Assembly: GCA_031396505.1 (NCBI GenBank)
Contig: JANNKX010000174.1
Span: forward strand, 1-6,247
DNA length: 6,247 nucleotides
Origin: JAAFHS01 sp031396505
Lineage (GTDB): Bacteria > Pseudomonadota > Alphaproteobacteria > Rhodobacterales > Rhodobacteraceae
Direction of reading: 5' to 3'
Shown here in pieces: positions 1-4,666 of the stretch (the first letter of the stretch is position 1; every line of letters starts with the position of its first letter). A program made the translations under genes and the position numbers. The notes beneath the pieces are model-generated. The model worked only from the letters and a program-made list of their open reading frames with translations, was not told where the DNA came from and did no database searches.

Positions 1-552
1 GGCTTTGGCCGGGTGGGCAGCCATTTCTGGGGGCACGACTGGCTGGGGTTTGCGCCCGATGTGGTGACGATCGGCAAGCCGATGGCGAACGGGCATCCGG
101 TGGCAGCCGTTCTGGCGCGCCCCGATGTGATGGCGGCGTTCCGCGAGGCGTTTGGCTATTTCAACACTTTTGGCGGCAATCCGGTGTCCGCTGCCGCCTG
201 CATGGCGGTCATGGATGTCATTGCGGATGAAGGACTGGTTGAAAACGCCGCGCTCACGTCTGCGCATATGATGGAACGGTTGGGGGCCTTGCGCCACCCG
301 TGGCTGCGCGATGTACGCGGGGCAGGGCAGTTTTACGGGGCGGAATTCGTGCTGGATGACGGGGCACCTGCGACGGCCTTTGTGGGCGATCTGATTGAAC
401 GGCTGGTGGCGCGCGGTTTCATCCTGAACAAGATCGGCAAGGGGGGGAATACCCTGAAGATACGCCCGCCGATGCCCTTTGGCATTGAACACGCCGATCT
501 GCTGATGGACGCGCTGGTGGATGAGCTGGCCCGTGCGCCGGTGCCCGCATGA
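1..552 (+). CDS. Class III PLP-dependent aminotransferase / phospho-lyase, C-terminal part (5' truncated)
   Basis: This is the last 183 codons of a fold-type I PLP enzyme of aminotransferase class III. The frame is open to the window edge, so the true start lies outside; a GTG at 13 is internal. The fragment opens with GFGRVG, the end of the family's conserved DEVQ-GFGR segment. The probable Schiff-base lysine is Lys26 of the fragment (codon 76-78), in TIGKPMANGHPVAAV. FNTFGGNPVS follows at about 55-64, and the C-terminal small domain ends in LKIRPPMPF...HADLLMDALVDEL. Family members are about 420-450 residues, so over half is missing. The GKPMxNGHP form of the lysine motif resembles the ethanolamine-phosphate / phosphohydroxylysine phospho-lyase subgroup more than ornithine or GABA aminotransferases (from memory, not aligned). 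The stop overlaps the start of the kinase gene by ATGA, so the two are translationally coupled. Substrate unknown; phospho-lyase rather than transaminase is an inference. Confidence 0.9.
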   Translation, partial: GFGRVGSHFWGHDWLGFAPDVVTIGKPMANGHPVAAVLARPDVMAAFREAFGYFNTFGGNPVSAAACMAVMDVIADEGLVENAALTSAHMMERLGALRHPWLRDVRGAGQFYGAEFVLDDGAPATAFVGDLIERLVARGFILNKIGKGGNTLKIRPPMPFGIEHADLLMDALVDELARAPVPA

Positions 553-1475
553 CGATTGCGGATGAGGCGGCAGAGGCCGCAAACCTTTGGGGTGGCGAGA
601 TCATCCGCCTGATCAAGCACCGCGAGAATGCGGTCTTTGAAATGGCGCTGCCCACGGGCCGCGCAGCGTTGCGCCTGCACCGGATGGGATACCAAAGCGA
701 AGGCGCGATCCGGTCGGAATTGTGGTGGGCGGCGGCCTTGGAGGATGCGGGCGTGGCGGTGCCCGCACCGCAGCCCGCGCTTTCGGGCGATACGCTGGTC
801 ACACTGCCGGGCGGGCGGCATTGTTCGGCGATTGCATGGGTGGACGGGCAGCCCTTGGGCGAGGCGGGGGTGCCCTTCACCGATGACGTCGATACACAGA
901 TCGCACGGCATCATGCGCTTGGCGTGTTGATGGCGCAGGTCCATGCGGCCACGGCACGCCTGACGCTGCCCGACTGGTTCACGCGCGCGCACTGGGATGC
1001 TGACGGGCTGACGGGCGACAATCCGTTCTGGGGGCGGTTCTGGGAACACCCGTCCCTCACGGTGGCCGAGGCCGCAGAACTGCTGGCCGCGCGCGACCAT
1101 CTGCGCGGTTGGCTGCAGGCCTTGCATGACCCCGACATCGGCCCGATTCATGCCGATGTCCTGCGTGAAAACGTGCTGGTCGATGGCACCCACTTGTCCT
1201 TGATTGATTTTGACGATTCCGGCATCGGGTACCGCTTGTATGACCTTGGCACCACGATGAGCCAGAACCTTGACGAACCCCACTACACCGCCATCCGCGA
1301 CGCCCTGATTGCCGGATACGGGCGCGCATCGGCAGATGAGGTCGAGCATTTTACCCTTGCCCGCACGCTGGTATCGGTCGGCTGGACCGCGCCGCGCGTG
1401 CCGCTGTCAGACCCCGTGCATCGCCGCCACATCACCCGCGCGCTGCGTTGGTCGCGCCATGTGATGCATATGTAA
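549..1475 (+). CDS. APH-fold phosphotransferase (small-molecule kinase, homoserine kinase II / hydroxylysine kinase-like)
   Basis: A complete 308-residue cytosolic kinase of the aminoglycoside phosphotransferase / choline kinase fold. The N-lobe has RENAVFEM near residue 27 and AALRLHR near 38-44. The catalytic loop is His201-Ala-Asp203 with Asn208 (IHADVLRENVLV), the form of the HxDxxxxN Brenner motif in which Asp203 would be the base. Asp220-Phe-Asp222-Asp223 follows as the metal-binding DxD, then GIGYRLYDLGT. Length and motifs are intact, so it should be active. The ATG at 549 is chosen because it overlaps the upstream stop (ATGA) and the homology begins soon after. No Shine-Dalgarno is evident, which fits translational coupling. 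Pairing with a class III PLP enzyme suggests it phosphorylates a hydroxyl group on an amine or amino acid that the partner then processes. Human HYKK and the phospho-lyases PHYKPL/ETNPPL form an analogous pair. True antibiotic resistance is unlikely. Substrate cannot be read from sequence. Confidence 0.88.
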   Translation: MTIADEAAEAANLWGGEIIRLIKHRENAVFEMALPTGRAALRLHRMGYQSEGAIRSELWWAAALEDAGVAVPAPQPALSGDTLVTLPGGRHCSAIAWVDGQPLGEAGVPFTDDVDTQIARHHALGVLMAQVHAATARLTLPDWFTRAHWDADGLTGDNPFWGRFWEHPSLTVAEAAELLAARDHLRGWLQALHDPDIGPIHADVLRENVLVDGTHLSLIDFDDSGIGYRLYDLGTTMSQNLDEPHYTAIRDALIAGYGRASADEVEHFTLARTLVSVGWTAPRVPLSDPVHRRHITRALRWSRHVMHM

Positions 1476-1491
1476 TTTTTGTGAACAGGAT

Positions 1492-1519
1492 TTGACCCTG
1501 CCACGCAGGCTGGCATAAG
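1492..1519 (+). promoter_or_regulatory. Predicted sigma70-type promoter of pncB
   Basis: TTGACC at 1492-1497 (5 of 6 to TTGACA) is followed by a 16-nt spacer and CATAAG at 1514-1519 (4 of 6 to TATAAT). It lies in the 69-nt gap after the kinase stop and 25 nt before the pncB start. It suggests pncB has its own transcription even though it runs in the same direction as the upstream pair. Prediction by eye only. Confidence 0.45.
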
Positions 1520-1544
1520 GCGATGTGACACAAGGAAACCGATC

Positions 1545-2837
1545 ATGGTCGATATCGCCACGCGCGTCTGGAACCACAAGTGGAAGATCGACCCCATCGT
1601 GCGGTCCTTGATCGATACCGATTTCTATAAACTGCTGATGTGCCAGTCGATCTTTCGCAACAAGCCAGACACGACCGTTGCCTTCAGCCTGATCAACCGG
1701 ACCCAATCCATTCGTCTTGCCGATCTGATCGACGAAGGCGAATTGCGCGAACAGCTTGATCATGTGCGCACCTTGTCACTGTCACGCGGCGAAAGCACCT
1801 GGCTGCGCGGCAACACATTCTATGGCAAGCGGCAGATGTTCCGGTCCGATTTCATGGAATGGTTCGAAGGGCTGCGCCTGCCGCCCTACCATCTGGAAAA
1901 GCGCTACGGGCAGTATGAACTGACATTCGAAGGGCGTTGGCCCGATGTCATGCTGTGGGAAATTCCGGCACTGTCGATCCTGATGGAACTGCGGTCGCGC
2001 GCCGTGCTGGAAACCCTCGGGCGGTTCGAACTGCAGGTGCTTTATGCCCGCGCGATGACCAAGCTGTGGGAAAAGATCGAACGCCTGCGCGCCACACCCG
2101 GCTTGCGGATTGCCGATTTCGGCACGCGGCGGCGGCATTCGTTCCTGTGGCAGGACTGGTGCGTGCAGGCGATGCAAGAAGGGCTGGGCGGGGCCTTCAC
2201 CGGCACATCAAACTGCCTGATTGCGATGCGCAGCGAGCTGGAGGCGATCGGGACCAACGCGCATGAACTGCCGATGGTCTATTCGGCGCTGGCGGATACG
2301 GACGCTGAATTGGCACAGGCCCCCTATCAGGTTCTGGCCGACTGGCACGAAGAACATGACGGCAATCTGCGCATCATGCTGCCCGATACCTATGGCACCG
2401 GAGGGTTTTTACGCAACGCACCCGACTGGCTGGCCAGTTGGACGGGTATCCGCATCGACAGCGGTGATCCCGCGACGGGGGCCGAGATTGCGATCCGCTG
2501 GTGGCAGGAACGCGGCGAAGACCCGCGCCAAAAGCTGGTGATCTTTTCGGATGGTCTGGATGTGGAAAAGATTGAGGAATTGCATCGGCAGTTCATGGGG
2601 CGGGTAAAGGTATCGTTCGGCTGGGGCACCATGCTGACCAATGATTTCCGGGGGCTTGCGGCGGATGATGCGCTGGCACCGTTCAGCCTCGTGTGCAAGG
2701 CCGTGTCGGCCAACGGGCGGCCAACGGTGAAACTGTCGGACAATCCGCTTAAGGCGATGGGGCCTGCAGATCAGATTGCGCGTTACAAGCGGGTGTTCGG
2801 CGTGGGGGCGCAAACGCCGCTGAAGGTTGTGGTTTAG
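1545..2837 (+). CDS. pncB: Nicotinate phosphoribosyltransferase
   Basis: A complete 430-residue cytosolic enzyme that makes nicotinate mononucleotide from nicotinate and PRPP with ATP hydrolysis, the entry step of the Preiss-Handler NAD salvage route. Family signatures appear in order: LIDTDFYKLLM at 22-32, FGTRRRHS at 192-199, GTSN at 220-223, NAHELPM with His240 (position of the autophosphorylated histidine, His219 in the Salmonella enzyme), DTYGTGGF from 281, RIDSGDP at 303-309, then IFSDGLD and SFGWGT in the phosphate-binding part of the barrel. Length is close to the bacterial type (about 400-435), and no key residue seems missing. The ATG at 1545 has AAGGAA at 1532-1537, spacing 7, which fixes the start. 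A promoter-like element lies upstream and a hairpin begins directly after the TAG. No pncA or nadD lies nearby, so it looks like a standalone salvage gene. It is transcribed convergently with the LacI-type regulator. Confidence 0.97.
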   Translation: MVDIATRVWNHKWKIDPIVRSLIDTDFYKLLMCQSIFRNKPDTTVAFSLINRTQSIRLADLIDEGELREQLDHVRTLSLSRGESTWLRGNTFYGKRQMFRSDFMEWFEGLRLPPYHLEKRYGQYELTFEGRWPDVMLWEIPALSILMELRSRAVLETLGRFELQVLYARAMTKLWEKIERLRATPGLRIADFGTRRRHSFLWQDWCVQAMQEGLGGAFTGTSNCLIAMRSELEAIGTNAHELPMVYSALADTDAELAQAPYQVLADWHEEHDGNLRIMLPDTYGTGGFLRNAPDWLASWTGIRIDSGDPATGAEIAIRWWQERGEDPRQKLVIFSDGLDVEKIEELHRQFMGRVKVSFGWGTMLTNDFRGLAADDALAPFSLVCKAVSANGRPTVKLSDNPLKAMGPADQIARYKRVFGVGAQTPLKVVV

Positions 2838-2880
2838 GGCGGGTCACCTGCAATCTGAAACAGATCGCAGGTTGCCCGCC
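2838..2880. terminator. Long hairpin between convergent pncB and lacI-family gene (probable bidirectional terminator)
   Basis: A 20-nt left arm (2838-2857) and 20-nt right arm (2861-2880) pair at 17 of 20 positions around an AAA loop. The paired blocks are GGCGGG/CCCGCC, ACCTGC/GCAGGT and ATCTG/CAGAT. The hairpin starts at the base after the pncB stop and lies 9 nt beyond the stop of the minus-strand regulator, so both mRNAs would end in it. Neither side has a U-tract, so it may act as an mRNA 3'-end stabiliser or a Rho-assisted stop rather than a classical intrinsic terminator. Confidence 0.7.
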
Positions 2881-2889
2881 TTCGGGGGC

Positions 2890-3900
2890 CTATCGCCCGC
2901 CCTTGCGGATCGTATCGCCCGGTTGCAATGTCGGAAACAGCTCGACCACTTGCCCCGCCTCGCCTTGCGCGATCACCGCCGCCGCGCGGGTGCCGATGTC
3001 GGCGCGGCAGGCATCCATCGTCGCCAGTTTGCGCGGCAATCCGTCCAGCAGCTCAACCCCGTTGAACCCTGCAAGGCCAAGCCGCCCCGGCACGTCGATG
3101 CCTTGGGCCAGGCAGTACAGCAGCCCACCCGCACCGATCATGTCATTGGAATAATACAGAAAATCAAGATCCGGGCTGCGCGCGAGAATCGCCTCTGTCA
3201 TCTCGCGCCCTTTCAGCAGGGCCGATCCGCCCGAATAAAACTCGCGGTCCACCAACGGCACGCCCGCCGCCTGCAACGCCGCCGCGAACCCTTCCATCCG
3301 TTTGCGCGCACGGTGGTCATACGGCATCATCGTGCCCAGAAACCCGATCCGCCGATAGCCCGCCGCCACAATCGCCTCGGCCATCTGCCGCCCGGCGCGC
3401 GCGTGCGAAATTCCTACCGCGCTGTCCACCGGGGTGCCGTCGATATCCATCACCTCGACCACCGGCACGCCCGCCCGTTCCATCATCGCGCGTGCCGCAT
3501 CGGTATGCTCCAGCCCCGCCACGATCAACCCCGATGGCCGCCACGACAGCATTTCATAGATCACTTCTTCTTCGCGTTCCGGCAGATAGTTCGTGACCCC
3601 CACCACCGGCTGCAACCCTGTACCTTTCAACCCGTCCGAGATGCCGGTCATCACCTCGGGGAACACCATGTTCGACAAGGACGGGATGACCACGCCCACC
3701 AGATTGACCCGCTGACTGGCCAAAGCGCCTGCAATCTTGTTGGGCACATAGCCCAGCAGACGCGCTGCGCGCAGCACCTTTTCCCGTGTCGCAGGCGATA
3801 CATCGCCCCGCGCGCGCAACACCCGGCTGACGGTCATTTCGCTGACACCCGCCGCGTCAGACACGTCGCGCAGGGTCAGTGGGCGATGGTGTTTGTTCAA
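2890..3900 (-). CDS. LacI/GntR-like HTH transcriptional repressor
   Basis: A one-component sugar- or sugar-acid-responsive DNA-binding protein, 336 residues from the TTG at 3900. The N-terminal LacI HTH is clear: LTLRDVSDAAG (8-18), recognition helix SEMTVSRVLR (20-29), then LGYVPN and hinge helix ALAS (59-62), whose Leu would enter the minor groove. A type I periplasmic-binding-like effector domain follows, starting LVGVVIPSLSN (67-77) and including YYSNDMIGAGG and LGLAGFNG. LSW, VVEVMD and similar stretches resemble E. coli gluconate repressor GntR, so a sugar acid is a reasonable effector guess, but this is not proven. GGGAGG (3907-3912) sits 6 nt from TTG but directly against an ATG at 3906, so TTG is preferred; using ATG would add two residues. 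The frame stays open to 4017 but that would precede the conserved N-terminus. It is divergent from a small lipoprotein gene, and no catabolic operon adjoins it. Confidence 0.93.
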   Translation of the reverse strand: MNKHHRPLTLRDVSDAAGVSEMTVSRVLRARGDVSPATREKVLRAARLLGYVPNKIAGALASQRVNLVGVVIPSLSNMVFPEVMTGISDGLKGTGLQPVVGVTNYLPEREEEVIYEMLSWRPSGLIVAGLEHTDAARAMMERAGVPVVEVMDIDGTPVDSAVGISHARAGRQMAEAIVAAGYRRIGFLGTMMPYDHRARKRMEGFAAALQAAGVPLVDREFYSGGSALLKGREMTEAILARSPDLDFLYYSNDMIGAGGLLYCLAQGIDVPGRLGLAGFNGVELLDGLPRKLATMDACRADIGTRAAAVIAQGEAGQVVELFPTLQPGDTIRKGGR

Positions 3901-3906
3901 ATGCAT

Positions 3907-3912
3907 CCTCCC
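3907..3912 (-). promoter_or_regulatory. Ribosome binding site that selects the TTG start of the LacI-type regulator
   Basis: On the minus strand GGGAGG is followed by ATGCAT and then TTG (3900-3898). Spacing to TTG is 6 nt, the usual distance, while spacing to the ATG at 3906 is zero. No other purine-rich site is visible just upstream. This argues for TTG initiation, giving an N-terminus (Met-Asn-Lys-His-His-Arg-Pro) that matches the usual LacI-family start. Confidence 0.55.
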
Positions 3913-3922
3913 GAATTGACTG

Positions 3923-3951
3923 ATGTTAGCGCCGGACACAGCGTTTGTCCA
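3923..3951 (-). promoter_or_regulatory. Predicted sigma70-type promoter of the LacI-type regulator
   Basis: Read on the minus strand, TGGACA (3951-3946; 5 of 6 to TTGACA) is followed by a 17-nt spacer and TAACAT (3928-3923; 4 of 6 to TATAAT). It lies 23 nt upstream of the proposed TTG start, leaving room for a short leader with the GGGAGG site. Both hexamers are overlapped by operator-like inverted repeats, suggesting autorepression. Confidence 0.5.
3924..3950. promoter_or_regulatory. Candidate LacI-family operator(s) over the regulator's own promoter
   Basis: Two overlapping symmetric elements are visible. At 3924-3938 TGTTAGCGC is followed by CGGACA; the left half equals one arm of the TGTTAGCGCTAACA-like sites common for LacI-family proteins, while the right half is degenerate. 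At 3934-3950 GGACA and TGTCC flank a centre containing AGCGT, a 17-nt inverted repeat with a central CG step. They cover the -10 and -35 of the regulator. Binding by this protein is inferred. Confidence 0.4.
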
Positions 3952-4029
3952 AGCCCGTTGTTTTAGGCTCAACAGGGGCGAAATCTGCGTTAAGGTGGTG
4001 TTGTGATCCCCATTCATCCGAGGTCGATT

Positions 4030-4329
4030 ATGAAACCTGCCTTTGCCGTTCTGACCCTGACGCTGCTGGCTGCCTGCGTCGGTGCCCCGCCTGATAACCC
4101 GGTTGAACCGGGCGCTGCGGGCAACACGTCGATTGCCGAAACCGCCTGTCGTTCTGCCGCCGCCGAAGCGGGACTGAAGGTGCGCAACCTTTCGGCATTC
4201 CGCCAGACCACAGACGCCAGCGGGCCATCAGGCCTGACGTCGGTGCTGGCCGTCGACGGCGGCACATCGGCCGAGGCGAAGTGCGATTTCAGCTATGCCA
4301 CCGGGCGCGCGGCGGTCACGCTATACTGA
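4030..4329 (+). CDS. Small predicted lipoprotein with a conserved-looking Cys pair
   Basis: A 99-residue exported protein of unknown function. Residues 1-15 form a short signal peptide (one Lys, then a hydrophobic run ending LTLLAA) followed by lipobox cysteine Cys16. Val at +2 is not an inner-membrane retention signal, so outer-membrane anchoring is likely. After a Pro/Gly-rich tether (about 17-31) comes a small domain with Cys40 (ETACRSAAAEAG) and Cys85 (AEAKCDFSY), which could form a disulfide, ending in a short hydrophobic strand AAVTLY. This layout resembles small secreted proteins seen in Rhodobacteraceae with a Cys-helix-strand-Cys pattern, but I cannot name a family. The ATG at 4030 is chosen because GAGG at 4020-4023 is spaced 6 nt away and it gives a proper signal peptide; an in-frame GTG at 4003 would put nine polar residues ahead. 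It is divergent from the LacI-type gene and 40 nt upstream of a tRNA, with no terminator between. Confidence 0.78.
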   Translation: MKPAFAVLTLTLLAACVGAPPDNPVEPGAAGNTSIAETACRSAAAEAGLKVRNLSAFRQTTDASGPSGLTSVLAVDGGTSAEAKCDFSYATGRAAVTLY

Positions 4330-4332
4330 CCG

Positions 4333-4361
4333 TTGCCCTTTTGTGCGGATTTCGGCATGAA
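4333..4361 (+). promoter_or_regulatory. Weak candidate promoter for the tRNA gene
   Basis: TTGCCC (4333-4338; 4 of 6) and CATGAA (4356-4361; 3 of 6) are separated by 17 nt and end 8 nt before the mature tRNA 5' end. The position suits a tRNA promoter, but the -10 match is poor. Read-through from the lipoprotein gene is the alternative. Confidence 0.3.
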
Positions 4362-4369
4362 GGCTGCAC

Positions 4370-4446
4370 GACTCCGTAGCTCAGCTGGATAGAGCGACGG
4401 TTTCCTCAACCGTAGGCCGCGTGTTCGAATCACGCCGGGGTCACCA
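4370..4446 (+). tRNA. tRNA-Arg (anticodon CCT) with unusual C37
   Basis: This 77-nt cloverleaf includes an encoded CCA. The acceptor arm GACTCCG (4370-4376) pairs with CGGGGTC (4436-4442), with one U-G pair at 4:69. The D arm is GCTC/GAGC with a nine-nt loop containing GG and A20, an arginine identity element. The anticodon stem is ACGGT/ACCGT. The seven-nt loop at 4402-4408 is TTCCTCA, giving anticodon CCT (4404-4406) and arginine for AGG codons. The variable loop is AGGCC. The T arm is GCGTG/CACGC with loop TTCGAAT. The discriminator is A (4443). All stems close, so the gene is structurally sound. Position 37 is C (4407), whereas tRNAs reading A-starting codons almost always have A37, the site of t6A. 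U32 and A38 could also pair and shrink the loop. An intrinsic terminator begins 4 nt after CCA. Confidence 0.93.
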
Positions 4447-4450
4447 GAAA

Positions 4451-4486
4451 AAAGGGCGGTCTTTCCAGGCCGCCCTTTGTTGTTTT
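4451..4486 (+). terminator. Rho-independent terminator of the tRNA-Arg transcript
   Basis: AAAGGGCGG (4451-4459) pairs perfectly with CCGCCCTTT (4470-4478) around a 10-nt loop, followed by GTTGTTTT. The nine-bp stem and T-rich tail are classical, and it follows the tRNA CCA by 4 nt. Confidence 0.9.
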
Positions 4487-4535
4487 GGACCGCCGTCTTC
4501 AGTCACACCTATCGCATTGACGCGGCAGTTTCGAC

Positions 4536-4569
4536 CGTTCCGACGAAACTCTGCCCGTCGGCAGGAACG
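4536..4569. repeat. Imperfect inverted repeat upstream of the PRC-barrel gene promoter
   Basis: CGTTC-CGACG (4536-4545) can pair with CGTCG (4556-4560) and GAACG (4565-4569), with GCAG (4561-4564) bulged and a 10-nt loop. It lies 20 nt upstream of the GGAAC element at 4590. It may be a regulator site or chance; nothing downstream suggests a terminator. The rest of 4487-4589 shows no other structure I can support. Confidence 0.3.
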
Positions 4570-4589
4570 CGTTGGTGCAAATTGAATGC

Positions 4590-4614
4590 GGAACCCTTCA
4601 AGATAAACCGCGTT
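4590..4614 (+). promoter_or_regulatory. EcfG-type (general stress response sigma factor) promoter candidate
   Basis: GGAAC (4590-4594), a 16-nt spacer and CGTT (4611-4614) exactly match the consensus described for alphaproteobacterial EcfG/SigT/RpoE2 promoters (GGAAC, 16-18 nt, CGTT). The -10 element ends 52 nt before the ATG of the PRC-barrel gene, giving a leader of roughly 45 nt. I found no competing good sigma70 promoter in this gap. The motif is short, so chance is possible. Confidence 0.55.
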
Positions 4615-4666
4615 GATGGGCCGAGGGTGAAACTGCCCTGATCATCTTTAGGTTTGGAGAAAACCC

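Noticed and set aside
13..15. GTG as the start of the first gene
   Set aside because: The frame stays open to base 1 with conserved family residues GFGR before it, and the family is far longer; it is an internal Val.
333..1349. Long minus-strand open frame (338 codons) opposite the aminotransferase and kinase genes
   Set aside because: Antisense shadow of GC-rich coding DNA; no recognisable domain, and the plus-strand genes here have clear family motifs.
549..1475. Aminoglycoside resistance enzyme
   Set aside because: Only the general APH fold is shared; the coupling to a class III PLP enzyme points to metabolism.
2827..3966. Long plus-strand open frame (379 codons) opposite the LacI-type gene
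   Set aside because: Arg/His/Gln-rich composition with no domain, exactly antisense to a well-recognised regulator; it would also overlap the pncB end.
3955..3978. Weak hairpin with TTGTT/AACA in the regulator-lipoprotein gap
   Set aside because: Short, mismatched stem with no U-tract or conserved motif; likely chance.
4003..4005. GTG at 4003 as the lipoprotein start
   Set aside because: It would add polar residues before the signal peptide; the ATG at 4030 has a well-spaced GAGG and gives a proper lipoprotein signal.
4370..4446. tRNA gene as an attachment site of an integrated element
   Set aside because: No integrase gene and no repeat of the tRNA 3' end is visible in the window; the tRNA is followed directly by its terminator.
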